From: Streptomyces albidoflavus
GTDB taxonomy: Bacteria > Actinomycetota > Actinomycetes > Streptomycetales > Streptomycetaceae
Direction of reading: 5' to 3'
Assembly: GCF_000719955.1 (NCBI RefSeq)
Contig: NZ_JOII01000029.1
Location: forward strand, 14,063 to 78,062
Length of the DNA stretch: 64,000 bases
Part shown: piece by piece, positions 16,609-25,943 of the stretch
Numbering within the stretch: the stretch's first letter is position 1
How the letters are laid out: the number at the start of each line of letters is the position of its first letter
The notes under the pieces: generated by a model
What the model saw: the letters and a program-made list of their open reading frames with translations, nothing else
What the model was told of the DNA's origin: nothing
The model's database searches: none
Made by a program: the position numbers and the translations under genes

Positions 16609-18477
16609 CTACAGCGCCGGCGGGTTCTGCGGTCCGCGCCCCGACAGCACCTCGCCGTACGCCTGCATCAGGTCCGGCAGCCGCAGGGTGGCCAGGTCCT
16701 CCCGGCCGGGGGTGTGCGGGAAGGCGGTCAGCCGCAGGTCCCGGTAGGCGCAGCTCTTCTCGTACAGGGTGCGCAGGAAGCGGCCGTTGCCGAGTTCGTC
16801 GATCCAGCCCTGCTCGACCACGTGCCCGCTGATGGAGCGCAGCTCCTCCAGCGCCTCCTCGTCCCAGCCGTCGCCGTTCTCCGCCGCCAGCACCCCGCCG
16901 ATCGCGGTCAGCTCGGCGGGCCGGTACGAGGGGAAGTCGACGCGGGTGGTGAAGCGCGAACCGAGTCCCGGGTTGGCGGTCAGTAACTGGTCCATGCCCT
17001 CCGGATAGCCGGCCAGGATCACCACCAGCCGGTCCCGGTTGTCCTCGGCCCGCTTCAGCAGCACCTGGAGCGCCTCGTCGCCGTAGGCGTCCCCGCGCCC
17101 GTAGGCGCCGTTGGAGAGGCTGTACGCCTCGTCGACGAAGAGGACGCCGCCCAGCGCCGAGTCGATCAGCTCGTTGGCCTTCACCGCGGTCTGGCCCAGG
17201 TACTCGCCGACCAGGTCCGAGCGCTGCGCCTCCACCAGGTGGTCGCCGCCCAGCAGCCCCAGCGCGTAGAAGACCCGGCCCAGGATGCGGGCCACCGTGG
17301 TCTTGCCGGTGCCGGAGGGGCCGGAGAAGACGAAATGGCGCTTCGGGGGCCGCACCGGCAGTCCCTGCCCGGCCCGCAGCCGGGCCATGTTGAGCTGCGC
17401 CGACAAGGCCTTCACCTGGCGTTTGACGGGCTCAAGACCCACCATCCGCTCCAGCTCGGCGAGGGCCTGCTCCAGCGCCACCGGGTCGGCCGAACCGGTC
17501 GGCAGCCAGCCGCCGGGCCGCCGGGCGGAGGCCGCCTTCTCGCGGGCGGCGTCCGGCGGTACGGGCACGGCCACCGGGTCGGGGACCGCCTCCGTCCGCA
17601 GCTCGCGGCCGCCCGGGTCGGTGCCGTACCCCGGCTCCGCCTGCTCGGGCGCCTCCACGTTCTGCGCCACCGCCACCGTGGAGAGGTCCACCGCGTCGGC
17701 CAGGTCCGCGTACCCGTCCCCCTCGGTGATGGCCGCCAGCCGGGCCGCGGTGTCCATGAAGGCGGGGTCCACCCGGTGCACGGCCCGGTAGAGCGGCAGC
17801 GCCGCCGCCGACCGGCCGGTGCCCTCGTGGGCGCGGGCCAGCCAGTACCGCAACTCCTTGCGCTGCGGCTGCTCGCTGCGACAGCGCATCAGCGCCGCCG
17901 AGAGCAGCGGTTCGGCGTGGCCGAACATCTCCAGCCGCACCCGCGCCATGCCGCCGAAGAGACCGGCCTCGATGCCCAGCAGCGGATCGTCGCGCAACGG
18001 GTCGGTGTGGCGGACCAGCTGCTCCCAGTCCTTGACCAGGTAGGCCCGGCAGGCGTGCAGGAAGCGCACCTGGGCGTCGGCCTCGACCGGCGGCAGCCCC
18101 GCCAGCGCCCGGTCCAGCTCCGGCACATGGCGCCCGTCGAGCCAGTGCGAGGCGTGGGCGAGCAGCAGGTCCCGGCTGCTCTCCAGCACGGGCTGGACCC
18201 ACCAGCCGAGCCAGTACCAGGAGTTGAGGGTGCGACGGTGGCGGGCGCGCTGCTCGCCGAAGCGGTCGCGGTGCTCGTACATGTGGAGCAGCGCGGTGGT
18301 GGTGTCGATGCGCAGGGCGTGCAGCCCGAGCCAGCCGTCGGCCATCCGGGGGTCCAGCCGGACCGCTTCCCGGAACTCCTCCTCGGCCTGCGGATACGCG
18401 CCCATCGTGTAGGCGTCGACCCCTCGCAGCCAGGCGAGGTCGGCCGGGGCCCGAGAGCCCTGCGTGCCGAAGTCCAT
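16609..18477 (-). CDS. EccA-like TPR/AAA+ ATPase (CbxX/CfxQ family)
   Basis: This 622-residue protein has an N-terminal TPR-like helical domain (about 1-300; MGAYPQAEEEFREAVRLDPRMADGWLG is a typical TPR), a charged linker (300-345), and one AAA+ module. The module has Walker A GPSGTGKTT near residue 385, Walker B GVLFVDEAYSL near 445 and a sensor block DRLVVILAGYPEGMDQLL. This architecture is that of EccA of type VII secretion and of CbxX/CfxQ. No other esx/ecc gene is in the window, so it is an orphan member here. ATG 18477 and an in-frame GTG one codon upstream are equivalent starts; GGGGAC lies just before. ATPase activity is inferred from intact motifs. Confidence 0.88.
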   Translation of the reverse strand: MDFGTQGSRAPADLAWLRGVDAYTMGAYPQAEEEFREAVRLDPRMADGWLGLHALRIDTTTALLHMYEHRDRFGEQRARHRRTLNSWYWLGWWVQPVLESSRDLLLAHASHWLDGRHVPELDRALAGLPPVEADAQVRFLHACRAYLVKDWEQLVRHTDPLRDDPLLGIEAGLFGGMARVRLEMFGHAEPLLSAALMRCRSEQPQRKELRYWLARAHEGTGRSAAALPLYRAVHRVDPAFMDTAARLAAITEGDGYADLADAVDLSTVAVAQNVEAPEQAEPGYGTDPGGRELRTEAVPDPVAVPVPPDAAREKAASARRPGGWLPTGSADPVALEQALAELERMVGLEPVKRQVKALSAQLNMARLRAGQGLPVRPPKRHFVFSGPSGTGKTTVARILGRVFYALGLLGGDHLVEAQRSDLVGEYLGQTAVKANELIDSALGGVLFVDEAYSLSNGAYGRGDAYGDEALQVLLKRAEDNRDRLVVILAGYPEGMDQLLTANPGLGSRFTTRVDFPSYRPAELTAIGGVLAAENGDGWDEEALEELRSISGHVVEQGWIDELGNGRFLRTLYEKSCAYRDLRLTAFPHTPGREDLATLRLPDLMQAYGEVLSGRGPQNPPAL

Positions 18478-18751
18478 CACGTCCCCCACAAACTGCCCCC
18501 TGGTGTCCCGCCGGGCCCCGGCGGACGACTGACCCTCCAGCCAACCACCCTCCCGCGCACGGTCGTTGCCCGCCGGAACGGCGAGCCGTCCGAGGTCGCA
18601 CCGAGGGGCATCGTACCTGTGGGAGGGGGGTGGCCGAAGGGGACGTGGCCGCGCCGCGGAGGTGCGTCGGCGGGGGAGTCGCGGGGCTCGTGGTGACGGT
18701 GGGTGAGCGGGCGCCTGCGCAAAGCGGTACGAAACGGGGGTGCGGGCAGAA

Positions 18752-18827
18752 CGAAGCCCCCGGTCACGGGGGAACAACCGGGGGCTTCGTGTCTGCGGGA
18801 GCGGCCCCGCTCGGACCGCTCCCGCAG
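18752..18827. terminator. Two tandem perfect hairpins in the 450-bp gap upstream of the EccA-like gene
   Basis: Hairpin 1 pairs CGAAGCCCCCGGT (18752-18764) with ACCGGGGGCTTCG (18777-18789). Hairpin 2 pairs CTGCGGGAGCGG (18793-18804) with CCGCTCCCGCAG (18816-18827). They stand between the end of the uridine-kinase-like gene (18928, minus strand) and the start of the EccA-like gene (18477, minus strand), so they should terminate the former. The rest of the 18478-18927 gap shows no coding or RNA signal I recognise. Confidence 0.75.
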
Positions 18828-18927
18828 AACGTATGACCTGCACCGGGCCCCGGTCAAGCGGCCGTGAGCCCCGGCTGACGGGCTTTCGGTCAAGATCGGC
18901 GCAGCGCCGACGGAGCGTCACCCACCG

Positions 18928-19551
18928 TTACGGAGAAGGGGGTTGGCGGCCGTCGCGACCGGGGCCGGAAAGAAGCGCCGGTTCGGCCGCGCCGGGCCGC
19001 ACCAGCGTGTCGGCGAAGGGCCGCGAGGGGTCGGAGGCGAAGTGCCGTCGCTCGGCCGGGACCCACCCGCGCCAGAAGGCGGCCTGTTCCGCCCCGTCCC
19101 GCGCCTGGCCCCGCCCGTGCGCGGTCCGGGCGTCGACCTCCATCCACAGCAGCCGGGCCAGTACCGGCCGCACCGCGCGGCGGCCCGCGCCCACCCCTTC
19201 GAGCAGGACCACCGGGGCCGCCGGCAGCGGCCGGGGCGGGCCGAAGGCGCGGCGGTGCCAGTCGTAGGGCCGGTAGCGGGCCTCCTCGCCCCTGCCGAGC
19301 GGGGCCAGTACCTGCTCGCGCAGCCGCGCCGTCCAGGCGAACGGCTCCTCGTGGGTGGCGAGGTCGTCCAGGTGGAGGACGGGCGCCCCGCCGAGCGCCT
19401 CGGCCAGCTGCCCCGCGAAGGTGGTCTTGCCCGACCCGGCGTGCCCGTCCACGGCGACGAGCCGGACCGGGCCGAGGGAGGGGCGGGCCGCCCGTACCTC
19501 GGCGGCGAGGCGGGGGAGGGGGCCGGGGCTGCCGAGGGGGTCCTGTCGCAC
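18928..19551 (-). CDS. Uridine-kinase-like P-loop NTPase
   Basis: This 207-residue protein carries Walker A GHAGSGKTT near residue 38, a DLATHEEPFAW segment after the LHLDD strand, and YRPYDWHRRAFG (the substrate-lid pattern seen in uridine kinase/phosphoribulokinase-type proteins). VVLLEGVGAGRRAVRPVL follows. It probably phosphorylates a small molecule; the substrate is not known, and true uridine kinase activity is doubtful because the sequence is short. The GTG start at 19551 has no ribosome site, but TACGCT (19558-19563, minus strand) lies 6 nt upstream, fitting a leaderless mRNA. Confidence 0.75.
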   Translation of the reverse strand: MRQDPLGSPGPLPRLAAEVRAARPSLGPVRLVAVDGHAGSGKTTFAGQLAEALGGAPVLHLDDLATHEEPFAWTARLREQVLAPLGRGEEARYRPYDWHRRAFGPPRPLPAAPVVLLEGVGAGRRAVRPVLARLLWMEVDARTAHGRGQARDGAEQAAFWRGWVPAERRHFASDPSRPFADTLVRPGAAEPALLSGPGRDGRQPPSP

Positions 19552-19684
19552 CGCGTCAGCGTACGGGGGCGGCTCGCGCCGGGGCGGTGAGGGTGGGCGT
19601 GGCCCTGCCCGGGCCCGGCGCCGCCGCCCGGGTGGGGTGCGGAGCGGGACCCGCGCGGCGCGGCCGGGGTGCCAGTGGTTCAGG

Positions 19685-19694
19685 CCAATATTGG
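19685..19694. promoter_or_regulatory. A/T-rich palindrome upstream of the C39-like peptidase gene
   Basis: CCAATATTGG is a perfect 10-bp palindrome in otherwise very GC-rich DNA, 118 nt before the start at 19812. It could be an operator. No regulator is linked to it by the sequence. Confidence 0.35.
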
Positions 19695-19811
19695 TCCACC
19701 CCTGGCAGCCGGGAAGACTGGCAGAAGGGTTGAGGCACCGGCCATAGTGGGCACTTGTCGTGCACCTGCCGTGCTTTTCGTGCTGATCCGACGTCGACTG
19801 GGGGACCTCCC

Positions 19812-21173
19812 ATGACCCGATCCGAACTCCCCCGCAGGGCCCTGCTGACGGCCGCCGCAGCCGTCGCCGCCACCGCGGCCGCCGGCCCCGCCGCCGCCTC
19901 CGGCGCGCTCCCGCGCCCCTCGGCCGCCGGGCGGCAGGAGCCCGCCACCATCGACAACCACTTCTGGAGCACCGCCTCCGACTGGCTCCAGGGCCGCGCC
20001 TCCGGCATCCGCGTCGTCGCCGGGTCCCGCCCCGGCATCCGCATCGCCGCGCCGGCCGGGGTCGCCGAGTACGCCGACCCGCACACCGGCACCGCCGCCG
20101 CCTGGGAGTACGCCACCTGGACCTCCCCGCTGCACCGCAGCAAGGTCCCCGCCACCGAGCTGATCGCCTCCTGGAACGCCCGTACCCCGGCCGGGACCTG
20201 GCTCCAGATCGAGGCGGAGGGCGTCTACGCGGACGGCGCCCGCACCCCCTGGTACGTGCTCGGTCGGTGGGCCTCGGGCGATCAGGACATCCGGCGCACC
20301 TCCGTCGACGACCAGGGCGACGACCGCACCAGCGTCTGGACCGACACGGTCTCGGTGGACGACGCCGCCTCCGGCACCCGGATCGTCGCGTACCGCCTGC
20401 GCCTGACGCTCTACCGCACCCCGGGCAGCGGTGCCACGCCCGTCGTCTGGCGGGCCGGGGCGATGACCTCCGACATCCCCGACCGCTTCACCGTCCCCGC
20501 GACCAGCCCCGGCCGCGCCCGCGAACTGGCCGTGCCGCGCTACTCGCAGAACACCCACGTCGGCCAGTACCCGGAGTACGACAACGGCGGCGAGGCGTGG
20601 TGCAGCCCCACCTCCTCGCAGATGATCATCGAGTACTGGGGCCGCCGCCCCACCGCCGAGGACCTGGCCTGGGTCAACCCGGACTACGACGACCCGCAGG
20701 TCTGCCACGCGGCCCGCTTCACCTACGACTACCAGTACGAGGGGTGCGGCAACTGGCCCTTCAACGCCGCCTACGCCGCCACCTACGACGACCTGCGCGC
20801 CGTCGTCACCCGGCTCGGCTCCCTCAGCGACCTGCACCGGCTGGTCAGCGCCGGCATCCCGGTCATCACCTCGCAGTCCTTCCTCGCCGAGGAACTGACC
20901 GGAGCGGGGTACGGCACCTCCGGCCACCTGATGACCGTCATCGGCTTCACCGAGGCGGGCGACATCATCGCCAACGACCCGGCCTCGCCCAGCAACGAGG
21001 CGGTCCGCCGGGTCTACGACCGCACCGAGTGGTCCAACATCTGGCTCCGCACCAAGCGGTACGCCGCCGACGGGCGGGTCCTCTCCGGTACCGGAGGCGT
21101 CTGCTACCTGTACTTCCCCGCCGACGCGAGCGCCGCCCAGCGTGCCGCGCTCGCCTCGGTCGGCATCCGCTGA
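19812..21173 (+). CDS. Secreted C39-like cysteine peptidase family protein
   Basis: This 453-residue exported protein has an N-terminal signal with a twin-arginine-like start (ELPRRALLTAAAAVAATAAAG), ending near residue 38. A beta-rich middle (about 45-230) is followed by a Peptidase_C39_2 domain. The catalytic Cys is probably C264 (GEAWCSPTSS), with H372 (SGHLMTVIGF) and an Asx at ANDPAS near 389. ATG 19812 follows GGGGACC; the upstream in-frame ATG at 19755 would bury the signal peptide. It presumably acts in the cell wall or medium; the substrate is unknown. A strong palindromic terminator follows. Confidence 0.85.
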   Translation: MTRSELPRRALLTAAAAVAATAAAGPAAASGALPRPSAAGRQEPATIDNHFWSTASDWLQGRASGIRVVAGSRPGIRIAAPAGVAEYADPHTGTAAAWEYATWTSPLHRSKVPATELIASWNARTPAGTWLQIEAEGVYADGARTPWYVLGRWASGDQDIRRTSVDDQGDDRTSVWTDTVSVDDAASGTRIVAYRLRLTLYRTPGSGATPVVWRAGAMTSDIPDRFTVPATSPGRARELAVPRYSQNTHVGQYPEYDNGGEAWCSPTSSQMIIEYWGRRPTAEDLAWVNPDYDDPQVCHAARFTYDYQYEGCGNWPFNAAYAATYDDLRAVVTRLGSLSDLHRLVSAGIPVITSQSFLAEELTGAGYGTSGHLMTVIGFTEAGDIIANDPASPSNEAVRRVYDRTEWSNIWLRTKRYAADGRVLSGTGGVCYLYFPADASAAQRAALASVGIR

Positions 21174-21185
21174 CGCGGACCAGCA

Positions 21186-21229
21186 CGCCGAAGGGGGCGC
21201 GGGCCGGCCGGCCCGCGCCCCCTTCGGCG
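21186..21229. terminator. Perfect 44-bp palindrome, bidirectional terminator
   Basis: The 22-nt arm 21186-21207 (starting CGCCGAAGGGGGCGCGGG) is followed at once by its exact reverse complement 21208-21229 (ending CCCCTTCGGCG). It sits between the convergent peptidase (stop 21173) and chitinase (stop 21245) genes. Confidence 0.9.
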
Positions 21230-21244
21230 CTTCCCGCCCGGTGG

Positions 21245-22504
<1,260 letters not shown>

Positions 22505-22588
22505 GGTGTCTCCTCGTGGGGGAGGTGGACGGGCGGCGGGGCGGACGTCACTTGTCATGCTCGCGACGCCTCGCTCACCGTTGCCGGA

Positions 22589-22617
22589 ACCTTAGGAGGA
22601 CTAGACCAGTCGGTCAA
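22589..22617 (-). promoter_or_regulatory. Chitinase promoter with DasR-type (dre) box between -35 and -10
   Basis: On the minus strand TTGACC (22617-22612), a 17-nt spacer and TAAGGT (22594-22589) form a good SigHrdB-type promoter. The spacer contains ACTGGTCTAGTCCT (22610-22597), close to the dre consensus built on TGGTCTAGACCA. DasR bound there would block RNA polymerase. The rest of the 365-bp gap to the acyl-CoA dehydrogenase shows nothing further that I can name. Confidence 0.8.
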
Positions 22618-22869
22618 TGGTTCGTACCAATGCGCGGGACGGTCCTCCAGGAGGGTCCCGGCCGCTCACCCGTGACGGGAGGGCCTCGATCGGGCATACT
22701 CAACGCGCCACAGCCGCTGGTCAGGCCCGGTGCACGCCCCACAGGGGCGGGACAGGGGCCGACGGTCCGCGACCCGGACCGCCGGCCGGCTGCGGCAGCG
22801 AGACCGGCGATGGCGCCACACCCCGTGCGCGGACGCCGGCATGCCCTGACACGGAGGAGAGCGCCCGCC

Positions 22870-24042
22870 ATGAACGACCGCGCCCCGCAGGCGGTGGACC
22901 GTCAACTGCCCACCGAGGAGGCCCGGGACCTGATCTCGCTCGTCCGCGAGATGGTCCGCCGCGACATCGCACCGGCCACCGCGGAAGAGGAGGAGGCCGG
23001 CCGCTTCCCCCGCGAGACCTTCACCCGGCTCTCCGAGTCCGGACTGCTCGGCCTGCCCTACCCCGTCGAGTACGGGGGCGGGGACCAGCCCTACGAGGTC
23101 TACCTCCAGGTGCTGGAGGAGCTGGCCGCCGCCCGGCTCACCGTCGGCCTCGGTGTCAGCGTGCACACCCTCGCCTGCCACGCCCTCGCCGCCTTCGGCA
23201 CCGACGAGCAGCGCGCCGCCCACCTGCCCGCGATGACCGGCGGCGGCCTGCTGGGCGCCTACGGCCTCTCCGAGCCGGCCGCCGGCTCCGACGCGGCCTC
23301 GCTGCGTACCCGGGCCCGCCGCGACGGCGACGACTGGGTGATCGACGGCTCCAAGGCATGGATCACCCACGGCGGGATCGCCGACTTCTACACCGTGATG
23401 GCCCGCACCGGTGAGGACGGCCCGCGCGGCATCACCGCCTTCTTCGTCCCCGGCGACGCCCCCGGCCTCAGCGCCGCCGCCCCCGAGCGGAAGATGGGCA
23501 TGAAGGGCTCACCGACCGCCCAGATACACCTGGACGGCGTCCGGGTCGGCGACGACCGCCGCCTCGGCGACGAGGGGCAGGGCTTCGCCGTGGCGCTGGC
23601 CGCCCTGGACTCCGGGCGCCTGGGCATCGCCGCCTGCGCGACCGGGGTGGCCCAGGCCGCGCTGGACGCCGCGCTGGAGTACGCCTCGGGCCGGCGGCAG
23701 TTCGGCCGGCCGATCGCCGACTTCCAGGGGCTGCGCTTCCTCCTCGCCGACATGGCCACCCAGGTCGAGGCCGGACGGGCGCTCTACCTCGCGGCGGCGC
23801 GGCTGCGCGACGCCGGGCTCCCCTTCTCCCGGCAGGCCGCCATGGCCAAGCTCTTCTGCACGGACGCGGCCATGAAGGTCACCACCGACGCCGTCCAGGT
23901 GCTCGGCGGGTACGGCTACACGGCCGACTTCCCCGTCGAGCGGCTGATGCGCGAGGCGAAGGTGCTCCAGATCGTCGAGGGCACCAACCAGATTCAGCGC
24001 ATGGTCATCGCCCGTCACCTGGCCGGGCCGGAGAGCCGCTGA
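22870..24042 (+). CDS. Acyl-CoA dehydrogenase
   Basis: This 390-residue flavoprotein has the three-part acyl-CoA dehydrogenase layout. The helical N-terminus is followed by the middle beta domain (LGAYGLSEPAAGSDAASLRTRA, WVIDGSKAWITHGGIADFY). The C-terminal helices have GRRQFGRPIADFQGLRFLLADM and the end block EAKVLQIVEGTNQIQRMVIARHL, whose Glu in EGTNQIQR is the catalytic base. GGAGGA (22853-22858) supports ATG 22870. It would oxidise a short- or branched-chain acyl-CoA; the exact substrate is not readable. Its 3' end overlaps a small convergent hypothetical gene by 38 nt. Confidence 0.92.
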   Translation: MNDRAPQAVDRQLPTEEARDLISLVREMVRRDIAPATAEEEEAGRFPRETFTRLSESGLLGLPYPVEYGGGDQPYEVYLQVLEELAAARLTVGLGVSVHTLACHALAAFGTDEQRAAHLPAMTGGGLLGAYGLSEPAAGSDAASLRTRARRDGDDWVIDGSKAWITHGGIADFYTVMARTGEDGPRGITAFFVPGDAPGLSAAAPERKMGMKGSPTAQIHLDGVRVGDDRRLGDEGQGFAVALAALDSGRLGIAACATGVAQAALDAALEYASGRRQFGRPIADFQGLRFLLADMATQVEAGRALYLAAARLRDAGLPFSRQAAMAKLFCTDAAMKVTTDAVQVLGGYGYTADFPVERLMREAKVLQIVEGTNQIQRMVIARHLAGPESR

Positions 24043-24247
24043 ACCGGAAGACCGGGGCCGCCGCCAGCCGGGACCACTCGGGGTCGCGGCGGCCCGGCAG
24101 GGTCCGTCCGTGGCGGGCCCACTGCTGGAACAGCGCCCGGTAGATGGGCGGGTCGGCCACAGGGGGAACCGATTCTTCCGACGAGCTGGGCGGCGGCACG
24201 GTCAGCCCGTGCCGGCGCCGTCCGTTCGCGGAGGGCGAAGAGGTCAT
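24005..24247 (-). CDS. Small hypothetical protein (80 residues)
   Basis: The core reads PPIYRALFQQWARHGRTLPGRRDPEWSRLAA, a pattern (bulky hydrophobics, RT-P-G--D-EW) that I recall from small conserved Streptomyces proteins of unknown function; the Ser/Pro-rich N-terminus is variable. It has no membrane segment. The last 38 nt overlap the acyl-CoA dehydrogenase 3' end on the opposite strand. Because the conserved core is present I think it is real, but codon shadows in GC-rich DNA can mimic genes. Confidence 0.5.
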   Translation of the reverse strand: MTSSPSANGRRRHGLTVPPPSSSEESVPPVADPPIYRALFQQWARHGRTLPGRRDPEWSRLAAAPVFRFSGSPARPGDGR

Positions 24248-24372
24248 GCCAGGCGAACGCCGTGCCCCGCCGGGGGGTCACGGGTGAGCCGCCGTTCGGG
24301 GGCCGCCCGGACCACGGGCGCGACGGGGTCCGGCGGGCGGCGCGTACGCCGCCACGCGCAGGACGTCGGAGC

Positions 24373-24801
24373 TCAGGCGGCCTGGCCGCGCACCCGCTGG
24401 AGGCCGATCGGCCGCGAACCGGGGCCGCCCACGTGAGAGAAGGGCTGCGTCCGCCAGTCCAGCGTCTGCGGCAGCGTCAGCAGCACGGCGGCGTCCTGGG
24501 CGTGACGGCCCGTCTCCTCCCCGGCGGGCAGCGCCTCGCCGGCCGGACGGCCGGTGCCGGAGCAGACGGTGAGCCCGAACGGGTCCCACGGGGTGGCGCA
24601 CAGGGCGTGCTGCGGCAGCGTCTCCTCGTCGGCGAGGAGGGCGATGGGCTGCGCGCAGTCCGGGCACACGACGCGGAACATCCCGAAGGTCTCGTACGCG
24701 TCGAGCTCCTCCTCGGACTCCTCGACCGGGTCGGGCACCAGCTCGACGGCGGGCTGCTGCCTGCTGCGGGCAGCGCGATGGGAACGCTTGGCACTCTGCA
24801 T
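24373..24801 (-). CDS. Hypothetical protein with putative zinc-ribbon cysteines
   Basis: This 142-residue acidic protein has a basic N-terminus (MQSAKRSHRAARSR), an acidic stretch EESEEELDAYETFGMF, then CPDCAQPIALL and QHALCATPWDPFG (three Cys and one His that could bind zinc). It ends DWRTQPFSHVGGPGSRP. I do not recognise a named domain. A GAGGGGGAGA element precedes ATG 24801. The Lrp/AsnC gene lies divergently 263 bp away. The spacer between them is the only promoter space for both, and no clear operator was seen in it. Confidence 0.65.
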   Translation of the reverse strand: MQSAKRSHRAARSRQQPAVELVPDPVEESEEELDAYETFGMFRVVCPDCAQPIALLADEETLPQHALCATPWDPFGLTVCSGTGRPAGEALPAGEETGRHAQDAAVLLTLPQTLDWRTQPFSHVGGPGSRPIGLQRVRGQAA

Positions 24802-25064
24802 GGGATTCTCCCCCTCGGGTGGGCCGACAAGGCGACTGCGGCCTCGGCCACAGCAAGCACTTCCCTGAGAGATCGACGGGTAATCACTTCGCGGGCGAGG
24901 ACACGGCCGCATGGATGTGGCCTTGGTCACATGCCGGGCGCATTGTGCCGCGAACGGCGTAACGTTCGCGCCCCCGTCTGCGCGCGAGCCCCCGTCGTAC
25001 GCCACCGTCCGCCTGCTGGTCCTCGGCTGCGGAGCGCCGTGAGCGCCCTGTAGGTTCTTGCGCC

Positions 25065-25505
25065 ATGGAGGACCTGGACCGTCAGATCGTGCAGTTGCTC
25101 GTCGCTGACGGGCGGATGAGCTACACCGACCTGGGCAAGGCCACCGGCCTGTCCACCTCCGCCGTGCACCAGCGGGTGCGCCGGCTGGAGCAGCGCGGGG
25201 TGATCCGCGGCTACGCCGCCGTGGTCGACCCCGAGGCGGTGGGGCTGCCGCTGACCGCCTTCATCTCGGTCAAACCCTTCGACCCCAGCGCCCCCGACGA
25301 CATCGCCGAACGCCTCGCCGGCGTCCCGGAGATCGAGGCGTGCCACAGCGTCGCGGGGGACGAGAACTACATCCTCAAGGTCCGCGTCACCGCCCCCGTC
25401 GCCCTGGAGGACCTGCTCTCCCGGGTCCGCTCCCTGGCCGGCGTCTCCACCCGCACCACCGTCGTCCTCTCCACCCCTTACGAGGCGCGGCCGCCCCAGC
25501 TCTGA
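25065..25505 (+). CDS. Lrp/AsnC-family transcriptional regulator
   Basis: This 146-residue protein has an N-terminal AsnC helix-turn-helix (residues about 2-55; MEDLDRQIVQLLVADGRMSYTDLGKATGLSTSAVHQRV) and a RAM effector domain (about 65-140; IEACHSVAGDENYILKVRV is the typical ligand loop). TAGGTT at 25051-25056 lies 8 nt before the ATG, with no ribosome site, so the mRNA is probably leaderless. It likely responds to an amino acid. Candidate targets include itself and the divergent hypothetical gene. Confidence 0.92.
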   Translation: MEDLDRQIVQLLVADGRMSYTDLGKATGLSTSAVHQRVRRLEQRGVIRGYAAVVDPEAVGLPLTAFISVKPFDPSAPDDIAERLAGVPEIEACHSVAGDENYILKVRVTAPVALEDLLSRVRSLAGVSTRTTVVLSTPYEARPPQL

Positions 25506-25598
25506 CCGCTCCCGCTCGGGGGGTCGGGCCCCTGGCGGGCTGTTCTGCCGGGCTCCGTCGCGGCGTCCCGGACCGTGACCGTGCCGGTCACCGATCGG

Positions 25599-25860
25599 CC
25601 TCAAGCGCCGGCCGGGCTGTTTTCTGCCGGGCTCCGTCCCTGACCTGCGGGGATCGGCCGGTCGCCCGTGGTGGCCTCAAGCGCCGGCCGGGCTGATCGT
25701 CCTCATGCCGGACGGGCCGTGTCCTCAAGCGCCGGACGGGCTGGGAAGTACGTCACCAAGCGCCGGACGGGCTGCGAAGGGTGTCTTCGAGCGCCGGACG
25801 AGGTTGGGAAGCGTCCACAAACGCCGGACAGGCTGAAGGGGTGTCCTCGGATGCCGGAGG
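25599..25860 (-). repeat. Array of about eight dispersed-repeat units
   Basis: Copies of a 20-nt core close to CTCAAGCGCCGGACGGGCTG start near 25600, 25676, 25701 (degenerate), 25724, 25755, 25786, 25816 and 25845 (partial). From 25724 on they recur every 30-31 nt with about 10 nt of unrelated sequence between. They are the reverse complement of the element at 9266, 9352 and 56408. The array fills most of the 438-bp gap between the Lrp and amidohydrolase genes. There are no cas genes, and the spacers are too short for CRISPR. It might form many small hairpins (GCCGGCCGGGC is nearly self-complementary). Confidence 0.8.
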
Positions 25861-25943
25861 TCTCGCGCCCCCCAGCGCACCACGGCGCGCGGGAGGTGGA
25901 CCCGCGCGCCGTGCCCGGGTTCCGAGGGGCGAGACTGTTCCGC

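Noticed and set aside
25723..25860. Regular 30-31-nt spaced repeats resembling a CRISPR array
   Set aside because: Units are degenerate, spacers are about 10 nt, no cas genes are present, and the same element occurs singly elsewhere in the window.
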